DNA of 64,000 nucleotides, taken from the NCBI RefSeq assembly GCF_015831355.1, contig NZ_JADWYR010000001.1:744001-808000 (forward strand), in the 5' to 3' direction. The stretch comes from Panacibacter microcysteis. GTDB taxonomy: Bacteria > Bacteroidota > Bacteroidia > Chitinophagales > Chitinophagaceae. The translations under genes and the position numbers were made by a program. Under the pieces are notes generated by a model. The model searched no databases. It was not told where the DNA came from and worked only from the letters and a program-made list of their open reading frames with translations. Below are positions 44,919 to 53,491 of the stretch, one piece after another; within the stretch, counting starts at the first letter, position 1; every line of letters starts with the position of its first letter.

Positions 44919-46937
44919 TTAATACTTCATCAGTTTTTTTACAGCATCGCTTAGTCTTGCTTTTGCAAGAAAATTCTTTTCCAGTTCTATATTAAAGGGA
45001 ACCGGTGTATCTAACGATGCACAACGGACAACCGGTGCATCCAGCATTTCAAAACAATGTTCGCTTATCCATGCACTTATTTCGCCGCCTATACCGCCGG
45101 TAAGGGTGTCTTCATGTAGTATCAGTACTTTCCCGGTAGCGGCAACAGATTCCCGTATGGCATCAAAATCCAGCGGTAATAAGGTTCTTAGATCAAGAAT
45201 ATACACGCTTAGTGCAGAATTATTGCCGGCATAGGCTTCGGCCCAATGTACCCCGCTGCCATAAGTTATAATGGTAAGATCATTCCCTTTTTTTACAATT
45301 CTTGCTTTACCAATTTCTGTTTCATAATACTCAATGGGCACCGTGCCACTGATGCTTCTGTATAAAGCCTTATGTTCAAAAAATAGAACCGGGTTCGGGT
45401 CATTGATTGCCGCAATCAGCAAGCCTTTTGCATCTGCCGGCGTAGCGGGATAAACAATCTTTAAACCAGGTACATGCATAAACCACGCTTCATTGCTTTG
45501 TGAATGAAATGGACCAGCACCTACACCTGCGCCTGCCGGCATTCGTATTACAATATCTGCCTGCTGCCCCCAGCGATAATGCATTTTTGCCAGGTTATTA
45601 ACGATCTGGTTAAACCCAACACTTACAAAGTCTGCAAACTGCATTTCTACCACACTCTTACATTTTTCCAAAGCAAGACCGAGACCGGCACCAATTATTG
45701 CACTTTCACAAATTGGTGTATTGCGTACCCGCTCTTTTCCAAATGTCTTTACAAAACCTTCTGTAATCTTAAATGCACCGCCATATTCTGCAATATCCTG
45801 GCCCATTAATACAAGATTTTCATGCTGCTCCATTGATTGGTACAATCCTTCACTAATGGCATCTATAAATCTTTTTTCCTGTGTGCCGGGTGCATCTTTT
45901 TCATGCCTTTCCTTCGCCTCGCCCTGTGCAGCGATAAAAGTCTTTTTTGGTGCATACACGTCAGAAAGTTCAGTAAGCGTATCAGCTATAATTACGGCGC
46001 TTTCAAATGCACTTTTCAATTCCTCATCGATCGTCTGTTTTATTTCCTGGTGTATATGACTAACAGACGAATCACTCAGGATGTGCTGCTGCTGCAGGAA
46101 TAATTCATAATTGTTCACCGGGTCTTTCTGCCCCCAGTATTCAAATAACTCCTGGGGCACATATTTTGTTCCACTTGCTTCTTCATGACCACGCATACGA
46201 AAGGTCATGCATTCTACCAGGTAGGGCTTTTGTTCTCTTATACAGTATTCCCTGATGCCCTTAATGGTATCGTAAACAGTCAGAATATTATTACCATCTA
46301 TTTGTACGCCCTCCATTCCGTAACCCTTTGCCCTGTCCACAAGATTTGCGCACCGGTATTGTTCATGGGTGGGTGTACTAAGCCCATAACCGTTGTTTTC
46401 TATAATAAAAATGACGGGTAAATCCCATACTGCTGCAACATTTAATGCCTCGTGAAAATCGCCTTCACTTGTGCCGCCTTCACCGGTAAACGCAAGTGAT
46501 ACTTTTTTTTCGTGCTTTAATTTATATGCAAGCGCTACACCGTCTGCCAGCGCAAGTTGCGGACCAAGGTGAGAGATCATGCCACAAATAAAATGCTCAG
46601 ACGATCCAAAATGAAAACTTCTTTCCCTGCCTTTACTGTACCCATCTTTACTGCCCTGCCATTGTTTAAAAAGTTTCTGCAACGGCATATTACGTGTAGT
46701 AAAAACGCCGAGGTTTCTGTGCAGCGGCATTATCCATTCATCTGCCTGGAGAGCCGCGGTGCAGCCTACCGCTATTGCTTCCTGGCCAATACCGCTGAAC
46801 CATTTACTTATTTTTCCCTGGCGCAGCAATACAAGCATTTTCTCTTCTATCAACCTTGGAAGCAGCAACTGCTTGTAGAGTGCAATCAGTTCATCATCCG
46901 TTAGATTTTTTCTGTCGAAGTACATGGCGGCAATCAT
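44919..46937 (-). CDS. Fused alpha/beta E1 component of a 2-oxoacid dehydrogenase
   Basis: The 672-residue protein joins both E1 chains of a branched-chain 2-oxoacid (or pyruvate) dehydrogenase. Alpha part about 1-320: the TPP site GEGGTSEGDFHEALN...IENNGYGLSTP. Beta part about 345-672: LVLMGQDIAEYGGAFKITEGF, PICESAIIGAGLGLAL, the His-containing MPAGAGVGAGPFHSQSNEAWF and the C-terminal ILHEDTLTGGIGGEIS. It decarboxylates the oxoacid and passes the acyl group to an E2 that is not in the window. Fusion of the two chains is common in this phylum. Two ATGs (46937, 46925) are possible starts. Confidence 0.9.
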   Translation of the reverse strand: MIAAMYFDRKNLTDDELIALYKQLLLPRLIEEKMLVLLRQGKISKWFSGIGQEAIAVGCTAALQADEWIMPLHRNLGVFTTRNMPLQKLFKQWQGSKDGYSKGRERSFHFGSSEHFICGMISHLGPQLALADGVALAYKLKHEKKVSLAFTGEGGTSEGDFHEALNVAAVWDLPVIFIIENNGYGLSTPTHEQYRCANLVDRAKGYGMEGVQIDGNNILTVYDTIKGIREYCIREQKPYLVECMTFRMRGHEEASGTKYVPQELFEYWGQKDPVNNYELFLQQQHILSDSSVSHIHQEIKQTIDEELKSAFESAVIIADTLTELSDVYAPKKTFIAAQGEAKERHEKDAPGTQEKRFIDAISEGLYQSMEQHENLVLMGQDIAEYGGAFKITEGFVKTFGKERVRNTPICESAIIGAGLGLALEKCKSVVEMQFADFVSVGFNQIVNNLAKMHYRWGQQADIVIRMPAGAGVGAGPFHSQSNEAWFMHVPGLKIVYPATPADAKGLLIAAINDPNPVLFFEHKALYRSISGTVPIEYYETEIGKARIVKKGNDLTIITYGSGVHWAEAYAGNNSALSVYILDLRTLLPLDFDAIRESVAATGKVLILHEDTLTGGIGGEISAWISEHCFEMLDAPVVRCASLDTPVPFNIELEKNFLAKARLSDAVKKLMKY

Positions 46938-47040
46938 GTTTAATGTTTACGAAGATAGGAGTTATTAAATGCGAAAAAATATGACGGGAATGACGAAGAT
47001 TAAATTTATGGGCCGGTCTTTTGTGCTGCTATGTGGCATC

Positions 47041-47060
47041 GTTGCGTCGCACTCTTGTAC
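47041..47060 (-). repeat. Dispersed intergenic repeat, core type B, copy 20 (left half of an inverted pair)
   Basis: Exact core GTTGCGTCGCACTCTTGTAC with outer flank TTTATGGGCCGGTCTT and ATGTGGCATC. The partner is at 47196. Confidence 0.93.
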
Positions 47061-47195
47061 GCCTTGTCCATTTCCCGGCAATATGCTGTCAGCGCCCTTT
47101 TATAAATGCTTCAGCCAGGTAGCAGTGCAATATCTTTTAAGATCATCAGCCGCATTGTTGCTATGGTCTTCGCTTTTGCTCATTATCTTGCTGCA

Positions 47196-47215
47196 GTACA
47201 AGAGTGCGACGCAAC
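47196..47215 (+). repeat. Dispersed intergenic repeat, core type B, copy 21 (right half of an inverted pair)
   Basis: Exact core GTACAAGAGTGCGACGCAAC, the perfect reverse complement of copy 20. The left arm ATGGTCTTCGCTTTTGCT is also present at copy 23 with small changes. The flank GGAAGTCTCATTGCTTAACT follows. Confidence 0.93.
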
Positions 47216-47288
47216 GGAAGTCTCATTGCTTAACTGACGCCGGGTTCCAAAAAAATTCCTTATCTATGCCTTTCGTTAACAATAATTA

Positions 47289-47320
47289 TTGCTTTTGCGA
47301 ATAAATTAATTATAACTTTG
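47289..47320 (+). promoter_or_regulatory. Candidate tatA promoter
   Basis: TAACTTTG at 47313-47320 matches the Bacteroidota -7 element, and TTG at 47289-47291 lies 21 bases upstream at the -33 position. The ATG is 25 bases downstream. Confidence 0.5.
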
Positions 47321-47345
47321 TTTTTCACTTCTAAAAAATAATCTT

Positions 47346-47549
47346 ATGGGTAGTTTAGGTATGCCGGAAATTATTGTAATAATAATTGCAGTGTTGATTC
47401 TTTTTGGCGGCAGAAAAATTCCTGAATTTATGAGGGGCTTGGGAAAAGGCATACGTGAATTTAACGATGCGAAGAATAATGTGAAGAAAGAACTGGAAGA
47501 TGGCATGAACGAAAAAAGCACTACTACAAGTACCACTACTCAACAGTAA
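47346..47549 (+). CDS. tatA: Twin-arginine translocase subunit TatA/E
   Basis: The 67-residue protein starts with the membrane helix (MPEIIVIIIAVLILFGG), the hinge FGGRKIPE and an amphipathic helix (FMRGLGKGIREFNDAKNNVKKELED). The tail is Ser/Thr/Gln-rich. It forms the pore of the Tat system together with the TatC encoded at 22997-23854. gatA begins 30 bases downstream, so they are probably co-transcribed. Confidence 0.93.
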   Translation: MGSLGMPEIIVIIIAVLILFGGRKIPEFMRGLGKGIREFNDAKNNVKKELEDGMNEKSTTTSTTTQQ

Positions 47550-47579
47550 TTTTTCCTTTTCTTAAAATCAGATCAGCCT

Positions 47580-49013
47580 TTGTTTAGTTTTAGATCTATC
47601 AAAGACTATCAATCTCATTTGCTTAACGGCCAAACTTCGTGTGTTGAGGCCGTTTCTTTTTATCTGGAGCATATAAGATTGAATAGCCACCTGAATGCTT
47701 TTCTTGAAGTTTATGATGAAGAGGCACTGAAACGTGCCGAAGAGCTAGATGCATTACTCGCCGCTGGCAAAAAGCCCGGGAAGATGCATGGTGTTGTTAT
47801 TGCCCTTAAAGACGTTATTTGCTATAAAGATCACAAGGCATCTGCTGCCTCCCGCATATTGGAAAATTACACGGCTATCTATCATGCTACTGCGGTGGCA
47901 AAACTACTGGCAGAGGGTGCAATTATCATTGGCAGAAACAACTGTGATGAATTTGCAATGGGCAGCAGCAACGAAAACTCTTCATTTGGAAAAGTATTAA
48001 ACGCTTTAGATAATCAACGTGTACCGGGGGGCTCAAGCGGCGGTTCAGCAGTAGCTGTACAGGCAGGTTTGTGTATGATAAGCCTGGGGAGTGATACAGG
48101 AGGATCTGTAAGACAGCCGGCAGATTTCTGTGGCATTGTGGGCTTAAAACCGGGTTACGGAAAGGTATCAAGATATGGACTGATAGCGTATGCCTCTTCT
48201 TTTGACCAGATTGGTGTATTTGCCAACAGTGTGGCCGATGCAGCCCTTACACTCGAAGTTATTGCCGGGGCAGACGAATTTGACAGCACTGCCGGCAATG
48301 AACCTGTGTTGCCATATTCTGCAAAACTCTCAGAAGGAAAACCTTCTTACAAAATTGCCTATTTTAAAGAAGCATTAGAGCACCCTAGCCTTGACCCTGA
48401 AATTGGCACTGCGATAAGGCAGATGATCACCAGGCTCCGGGAAAAAGGGCATGTGGTAGAGCCTGTACCTTTTGATTTTACCGATTATATTGTTCCTGCA
48501 TATTATGTTTTAACAACTGCTGAAGCCTCCAGCAACCTTTCAAGGTTTGATGGAGTAAAGTATGGCTATTCGGCGAAAGCCGGCTTTACCGACCTGACAG
48601 ATTTTTATAAGAAAAGCAGGAGCCACGGTTTTGGCAAAGAAGTAAAAAGAAGAATTATGCTTGGCACGTTTGTGCTGAGCGCTGGTTATTTCGATGCCTA
48701 TTTTACCAAAGCGCAACAAGTAAGGCAGATATTGGTAGAGAAAACAGCAGAAATTTTTAGTTCATATGACATATTGATCAGTCCAACTGTACCATCTCCT
48801 GCTTTTAAATTTGGAGAAAAAAGCAACAACCCTATCGAAATGTTCCTCGCAGACATCTATACAGTCTACGCAAATTTGGTTGGTATTCCGGGGATATCTT
48901 TACCTTTATTTAAACACAGCTCTGGCATGCCTTTTGGTATTCAGGCGCAGTGCCCCCGTGAAGACGAATTAACATTGCTGCAATTCTCCCACAGGGTTAT
49001 GACGGAAATATAA
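47580..49013 (+). CDS. gatA: Glu-tRNA(Gln)/Asp-tRNA(Asn) amidotransferase subunit A
   Basis: The 477-residue amidase subunit supplies ammonia for Gln-tRNA or Asn-tRNA formation. The Ser-cisSer-Lys triad is visible: Lys in VIALKDVIC, the Gly/Ser-rich VPGGSSGGSAVAVQAG and Ser in LGSDTGGSVRQPA. The conserved N-terminal SIKDYQSHLLNGQTSCVEAVSFYLEHI begins only four codons after a TTG at 47580, and no upstream or nearby in-frame ATG is available, so TTG is the likely start. GatB and GatC are not in the window. Confidence 0.92.
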   Translation: MFSFRSIKDYQSHLLNGQTSCVEAVSFYLEHIRLNSHLNAFLEVYDEEALKRAEELDALLAAGKKPGKMHGVVIALKDVICYKDHKASAASRILENYTAIYHATAVAKLLAEGAIIIGRNNCDEFAMGSSNENSSFGKVLNALDNQRVPGGSSGGSAVAVQAGLCMISLGSDTGGSVRQPADFCGIVGLKPGYGKVSRYGLIAYASSFDQIGVFANSVADAALTLEVIAGADEFDSTAGNEPVLPYSAKLSEGKPSYKIAYFKEALEHPSLDPEIGTAIRQMITRLREKGHVVEPVPFDFTDYIVPAYYVLTTAEASSNLSRFDGVKYGYSAKAGFTDLTDFYKKSRSHGFGKEVKRRIMLGTFVLSAGYFDAYFTKAQQVRQILVEKTAEIFSSYDILISPTVPSPAFKFGEKSNNPIEMFLADIYTVYANLVGIPGISLPLFKHSSGMPFGIQAQCPREDELTLLQFSHRVMTEI

Positions 49014-49099
49014 CAACAGGAAGGTTTTTCTACAGTACAACAACAGTAAGGCTTAAGAAACAAGGCTGGTAATTCATCATATTTAAAAGCATTACAGCT

Positions 49100-50185
49100 A
49101 TGCAAAAAGGCTCTTATTTACAAAGGCTGAGAAAACAGTTATCATTTAGCTGTGTTATTGTTGCTGCATCACTCAGTTTATTTTCTTTTTCCAACAAATC
49201 CCTGGCTAACGGCCGCAACGCTTACTATGGTGAGGGTGAAAAAGATAGCACTAAAGGTTTCAGAAGCCTTCTGACAAAGAACATCAACAGTTCAAATACT
49301 ACCGTTCAATTTGAATTAAATGCCCGTATGGTTCCGTTTGTAACGGAATATGTAAAGAAACATGGCCACGGCCTGGAAAAAATGAAGACCTGGGGCGAGC
49401 CTTATTTCGCCATCTACGAGCGTATTTTAAGCGCCAATAATTTACCTGTCGAGCTAAAATACCTTTCCGTTGTGGAAAGCAATCTGAAAGGTGGCTGCGT
49501 TTCTTATGCCGGCGCCGTAGGCCCCTGGCAGTTGATGCCAGATGAGGCAAGGAGATTTGGACTAAAGGTTTCCCGTGGCTACGACGAACGGACTAACTTT
49601 TACAAAAGCACGGAAGCTGCCGCAAAACTTTTAAAAGAATTATACGAAGATTATAATGATTGGCTTTTGGTAATTGCTGCTTATAACTGCGGTAAAGGTG
49701 GCGTAAATAAAGCCATAGCAAAAGCAGGTTCTAAAAATTTCTACGAATTACAAATGTTTTTGCCTGAAGAAACACGTGGTCATGTAAAGAAGTATATTGC
49801 TACACATTATTTTTTTGAAGGAGCAGGTGGGTGGACAACGCTTACCGCAAAAGAGACCAGCGAGAAAAAGGAAAACCTCGCTTTTATATTAAGCAAAGCT
49901 GACACGGGCAAAAACTTAAACGTTCCGGCTTACGACATTACGGGAAAATACAATTCTGTTGTTACAGCAAACATGGTCCTGATGAGCATAGATGAGTTCA
50001 ATGAATTGAATCCGTATTTTGACAAAACGCTTTCTGAAGGAAAAACTTACTCTTTAAAGCTGCCGAAAGAAAAACTGGAATTGTTTAAAGCAAAGAGACA
50101 ACAGATCTTGTATGAGAGCGTGCAACTTTTGCTTTCAAACACAACGGCACAGCCTGTGAGTTCAGTAAACGCAGTAAATAATTAG
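49100..50185 (+). CDS. Exported lytic transglycosylase (SLT domain)
   Basis: The 361-residue protein has a signal peptide (SCVIVAASLSLFSFSNKSLA). The SLT domain at about 110-240 has LPVELKYLSVVESNLKGGCVSYAGAVGPWQLMP, where the Glu of VVES is the catalytic acid, then LYEDYNDWLLVIAAYNCGKGGVNKAI. This is the MltD-type pattern. A C-terminal region of about 100 residues may be a wall-binding domain (YNSVVTANMVLMSIDEFNELNP, with LKLPKEK), which resembles a LysM unit loosely. It would cut peptidoglycan glycan strands in the periplasm. Confidence 0.85.
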   Translation: MQKGSYLQRLRKQLSFSCVIVAASLSLFSFSNKSLANGRNAYYGEGEKDSTKGFRSLLTKNINSSNTTVQFELNARMVPFVTEYVKKHGHGLEKMKTWGEPYFAIYERILSANNLPVELKYLSVVESNLKGGCVSYAGAVGPWQLMPDEARRFGLKVSRGYDERTNFYKSTEAAAKLLKELYEDYNDWLLVIAAYNCGKGGVNKAIAKAGSKNFYELQMFLPEETRGHVKKYIATHYFFEGAGGWTTLTAKETSEKKENLAFILSKADTGKNLNVPAYDITGKYNSVVTANMVLMSIDEFNELNPYFDKTLSEGKTYSLKLPKEKLELFKAKRQQILYESVQLLLSNTTAQPVSSVNAVNN

Positions 50186-50210
50186 GCCCTGCAAATAAGA
50201 CATATTTTTT

Positions 50211-50831
50211 CTATAGATGAATACCAAACCGGTCTTTTAGATCGGTTTTTAATTGCCCTGCATCAAGAAAATGAATGCCATTGATACCTACAGCTTCCGC
50301 ACCTTTTATATTACGAAGGTTATCATCGATCAATACTGCGCGGGATGGAGAAATTTGGTACCTGTTAAGCAATATTTGAAAAAACTCAGGATATGGTTTG
50401 CGTGTTTTCTCTTCGCCACTTACAACAATGCCATCAAACCATTGTAAAAAGGCAAATTTTTCAAGTGCCCTTGGAAATGTTTCAGCGCTCCAGTTAGTAA
50501 GAGCATATATCTTGAATTGCGCCATATTCTTTAACGCCTGGAAAATCTCAACCGTTTCGTGTAACTGGTCTCCCAACATTTCAATCCATCGTCCATAATA
50601 TGCCGCTATTTCATTCTCCCATTCCGGATGTTTTGTAATAAGGTCTTGTGTTGCCTGCGCAAGCGGGTAACCCGCATCCTGGTTTTCGTTCCAATCATTG
50701 GTAGCAATGTTTTCCAGGAACCATTCTATTTCCTGCTCGGTTTTAAAAAGCTTTCTGTACATATACCTTGGGTTCCAGTCAATTAATACTGCACCAAGGT
50801 CAAAAATGATAGTATTGATCTGCTGTTCCAT
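50211..50831 (-). CDS. HAD-family hydrolase (subfamily IA)
   Basis: The 206-residue phosphatase-like protein has HAD motif I IIFDLGAVLIDW, motif II in IYALTNWSAE, the Lys of motif III in KTRKPYPEFFQ and motif IV AVLIDDNLRNI. The first Asp of motif I is followed by LG where most members have DxD, as in the YihX-like glucose-1-phosphatase group. It is the last gene of the pgl-zwf cluster, 4 bases after pgl, which favours a sugar phosphate substrate. Confidence 0.82.
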   Translation of the reverse strand: MEQQINTIIFDLGAVLIDWNPRYMYRKLFKTEQEIEWFLENIATNDWNENQDAGYPLAQATQDLITKHPEWENEIAAYYGRWIEMLGDQLHETVEIFQALKNMAQFKIYALTNWSAETFPRALEKFAFLQWFDGIVVSGEEKTRKPYPEFFQILLNRYQISPSRAVLIDDNLRNIKGAEAVGINGIHFLDAGQLKTDLKDRFGIHL

Positions 50832-50835
50832 TTGC

Positions 50836-51585
50836 CTAATGTTTTATGCCTGCCGCAGCGGCCTGGTCTAAAAACCAATGTAGTTCTCCCTGTACTGGTT
50901 TGATGATCTGTGACGGATATTTATCGGGATTATAAGTGCCTTCCAATACTTCGTGCAACGCCTGCACCTTGTTGGCCCCGATAACGAGAAAAGCAACAGC
51001 CGCAGAATGGTTTACTATAGGATGCGTTAAAGTAACCCTGTGCATTTCCTGCTGTTCAAGCCATAAAGAAGTACAAAGTACTTCAGTTTCGTGTATCACA
51101 CTTGTTTGCCCGGGAAATAAAGAAAGTGTATGTCCATCATCTCCCATTCCAAGTAGCACAAGATCAAACGTTGTTGCTGAGCCGGACTTATCAAAAGAGG
51201 GGAAATAGGCTTTCAATACCGCCTCGTATGCTTTGGCAGAATCGGGGGCCGTAATGTTTTCCGTCTGCATTACATGTATTTGGCCTTTCACCACCGGCAC
51301 ATGATCAAGCAATGTTTCAAAAGCCATCTTGGCATTATTTCGGTCATCATTAAAAGGTACAAACCGATCATCGCCCCAAAAGAAGTGTATTCTCCTCCAA
51401 TCGATTTTACTTTTGTAAGGTTCGCCGGCCAGTAGTTCGTGTAGCTTTTTAGGCGTGCTGCCACCGCTTAATACCAACGTAAATCTATCCTGCGTTTCCA
51501 ATCTTTTACTAATGTAAGCTACCATCCAGTCCGCCACGGTTTTACTGAAAGCCGCCGCATCCTCTGATATATGAAATTGATTCAT
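50836..51585 (-). CDS. pgl: 6-Phosphogluconolactonase
   Basis: The 249-residue enzyme hydrolyses 6-phosphogluconolactone, the second step of the oxidative pentose phosphate pathway. DevB-type signatures are LVLSGGSTPKKLHELLA, WRRIHFFWGDDRFVPFNDDRNN and LVLLGMGDDGHTLSLFPG. The start is the ATG at 51585 (MNQFHISEDAAAF). The 10 extra residues up to 51615 look like leader sequence. Confidence 0.93.
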   Translation of the reverse strand: MNQFHISEDAAAFSKTVADWMVAYISKRLETQDRFTLVLSGGSTPKKLHELLAGEPYKSKIDWRRIHFFWGDDRFVPFNDDRNNAKMAFETLLDHVPVVKGQIHVMQTENITAPDSAKAYEAVLKAYFPSFDKSGSATTFDLVLLGMGDDGHTLSLFPGQTSVIHETEVLCTSLWLEQQEMHRVTLTHPIVNHSAAVAFLVIGANKVQALHEVLEGTYNPDKYPSQIIKPVQGELHWFLDQAAAAGIKH

Positions 51586-51659
51586 GATGATTAAGTTATT
51601 TAAACAAAGACGCAAAGAGTAATTTTCTTTGCGTCTAAATATATTTTACTCTATCCTTC

Positions 51660-53186
51660 TTATTCTTTGTGCGGTGCGGGCAATGTTATCCAGTTATGCC
51701 CATCCCTTGCAATTAGTGCCTCAGCATCCTCGGGTCCCCAGCTTCCGGGTGCATAATTGGGAAAATCAACCGGTGGCCTTTGCTCCCATGTTTCAATAAT
51801 TGGCATTACCACTTTCCATGCAGCATCTACCTGGTCTGCACGCATAAACTGTGTAGCATTTCCTTCCATTACATCGAGCAGTAAAGTTTCGTAAGCCTCC
51901 GGCTCATGGCCAGCCTCGTAAGCATCCTGGTAACTAAAGATCATGTCAACAGGGTTAAGCGTCATGGTTTGGCCCGGGCGTTTAGCCTGGAAACGCAGGC
52001 GTATATCCATTTCTGGTTGTATGCTTATTGTAAGCCTGTTTGGCCTCCAGGTTTCAGCAGCTTCAGGTGGAAAAGCATAGTGCGGTGCCGGCTTAAACTG
52101 GATAGTTATAATAGACGTTTTCTGATGCATCGATTTACCGGTACGTACATAAAATGGCACATCCTGCCAGCGCCAGTTATCTATATAAAACTTAACTGCA
52201 GCAAAGGTCTCCACGGGAGACTGCGGATCAACTTTCTCCTCCTGCCGGTATCCCTTAACTTCTTTTCCCTGCATCCATCCTTCGCCGTACTGACCACGCA
52301 CGGCATATGCCTGCACTTCATCACGCTTTATTTTGCGTATAGCATTCAGTACATCAACTTTCTTGTTGCGAATTTCATTGGCATCGAAACTTACCGGAGC
52401 CTCCATTCCAATCATACAAAGCAACTGCAGAATATGGTTTTGTACCATATCCCTTAACGCACCGCTCTGTTCATAATATCCTCCGCGCCCCTCTACACCA
52501 ACTGTCTCGGCAACGGTTATCTGTACATGATCTATGTAATTTCTATTCCATATTGGCTCAAAAAGTGCATTGGCAAAACGCAATGCCAGAATATTCTGAA
52601 CGGTTTCTTTTCCCAGGTAATGATCTATGCGATAAATCTGGTCTTCGTCATAAAGCTTGGCCAGCAAACCATTTAGTTCCTGCGCACTCTTAAGATCATG
52701 CCCAAAGGGCTTTTCAACAACAATACGTGTACATCGCCTGTCTTTACAAATATTTAGGGCGCCAAGCTTGGTTGCAATATCGGGTACCAGTTGTGGAGCT
52801 ACAGCGAGATAAAAGATAACATTTGGGTGTTCTCCAAACTCTTCTTCAAACTCTTTTACACGCTCCGTTATTTTATTGTACGAGTCCTGGTCTTCTGCAT
52901 CCATCTGCAGGTAAGTAACAAAATTGGAAAAAGCTTTCCAGTGACCATTCAATTCACCTTTTCTCCTGGAAAATTCCTGTACTGCCTCGTACAGATGGCT
53001 GCGGAAAGTATCATTTTCGTAAGGCGTACGGCCAAGGCCAACTACCGCAAACTTTTCCGGCAGCCATTCATCTAAAAATAGATTGTATAAAGCAGGTATT
53101 AATTTACGTTGATTCAAATCGCCGCTGCCACCGAAAATGAAGATAACGGAGGCTGGTGGGCGATTATGATTATTGATGTTCGACAT
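51660..53186 (-). CDS. zwf: Glucose-6-phosphate 1-dehydrogenase
   Basis: The 508-residue enzyme makes NADPH and 6-phosphogluconolactone. The Rossmann motif is FIFGGSGDLNQRKLIPALY, the active site is RIDHYLGKETVQN, and ARC-like conserved stretches (YYEQSGALRDMVQNHILQLLCM, PFYVRTGK) are intact. The true start is the ATG at 53186 (MSNINNHNRP). Reading further upstream enters repeat copy 22 and would give a false MSDTTGD start. With pgl, gnd and the HAD gene it forms an operon-like block on the minus strand. Confidence 0.95.
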   Translation of the reverse strand: MSNINNHNRPPASVIFIFGGSGDLNQRKLIPALYNLFLDEWLPEKFAVVGLGRTPYENDTFRSHLYEAVQEFSRRKGELNGHWKAFSNFVTYLQMDAEDQDSYNKITERVKEFEEEFGEHPNVIFYLAVAPQLVPDIATKLGALNICKDRRCTRIVVEKPFGHDLKSAQELNGLLAKLYDEDQIYRIDHYLGKETVQNILALRFANALFEPIWNRNYIDHVQITVAETVGVEGRGGYYEQSGALRDMVQNHILQLLCMIGMEAPVSFDANEIRNKKVDVLNAIRKIKRDEVQAYAVRGQYGEGWMQGKEVKGYRQEEKVDPQSPVETFAAVKFYIDNWRWQDVPFYVRTGKSMHQKTSIITIQFKPAPHYAFPPEAAETWRPNRLTISIQPEMDIRLRFQAKRPGQTMTLNPVDMIFSYQDAYEAGHEPEAYETLLLDVMEGNATQFMRADQVDAAWKVVMPIIETWEQRPPVDFPNYAPGSWGPEDAEALIARDGHNWITLPAPHKE

Positions 53187-53247
53187 TGCTAAAAATTGAA
53201 TCTGTTTATATTTTTGGAACGGGCAATTGGTTCCCTGCTCATCGCCT

Positions 53248-53267
53248 GTTGTGTCACTCACTTGTGC
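53248..53267 (-). repeat. Dispersed intergenic repeat, core type A, copy 22 (left half of an inverted pair)
   Basis: GTTGTGTCACTCACTTGTGC (one change in the last AC) with flank ATCGCCT on the left. It lies 61 bases upstream of the zwf ATG. Confidence 0.9.
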
Positions 53268-53430
53268 GCTTTCGCTATGGTCAACAACGATACTGCTATA
53301 CTAAAAGCTTATGTTCACCAACTTGACAAACTTACAAGCCAGGTTTATTATAAGTGGCCAAATAACCGGAATGCTGGCTTCAATAAAATCTTTGCACTGG
53401 TCTTCGCATTTGCTTCATATAGTGCTAAAC

Positions 53431-53450
53431 GCACAAGAGTGCGACGCAAC
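53431..53450 (+). repeat. Dispersed intergenic repeat, core type B, copy 23 (right half of an inverted pair)
   Basis: GCACAAGAGTGCGACGCAAC, with left arm CTGGTCTTCGCATTTGCT and right flank GGAAGCTTCATAGTTATTCT. Then come GCCTGGCTCATAAAA and the gnd stop 41 bases after the core. Confidence 0.9.
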
Positions 53451-53491
53451 GGAAGCTTCATAGTTATTCTTTAGCCTGGCTCATAAAAGAA

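Larger units (their letters stand above)
46938..47345. other. Intergenic region holding an inverted pair of repeats and the tatA promoter
   Basis: Between the divergent E1 and tatA genes are repeat copies 20 and 21. Their type B cores are perfect inverted repeats of each other. The 135 bases between them show no coding character, and a tatA promoter candidate follows. Confidence 0.6.
53187..53491. other. Intergenic region between gnd and zwf with an A/B inverted repeat pair
   Basis: The 305 bases hold repeat copies 22 and 23, facing each other across 163 bases. No terminator with a T-run was seen, so gnd and zwf might still be transcribed together through the repeats. Confidence 0.55.
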
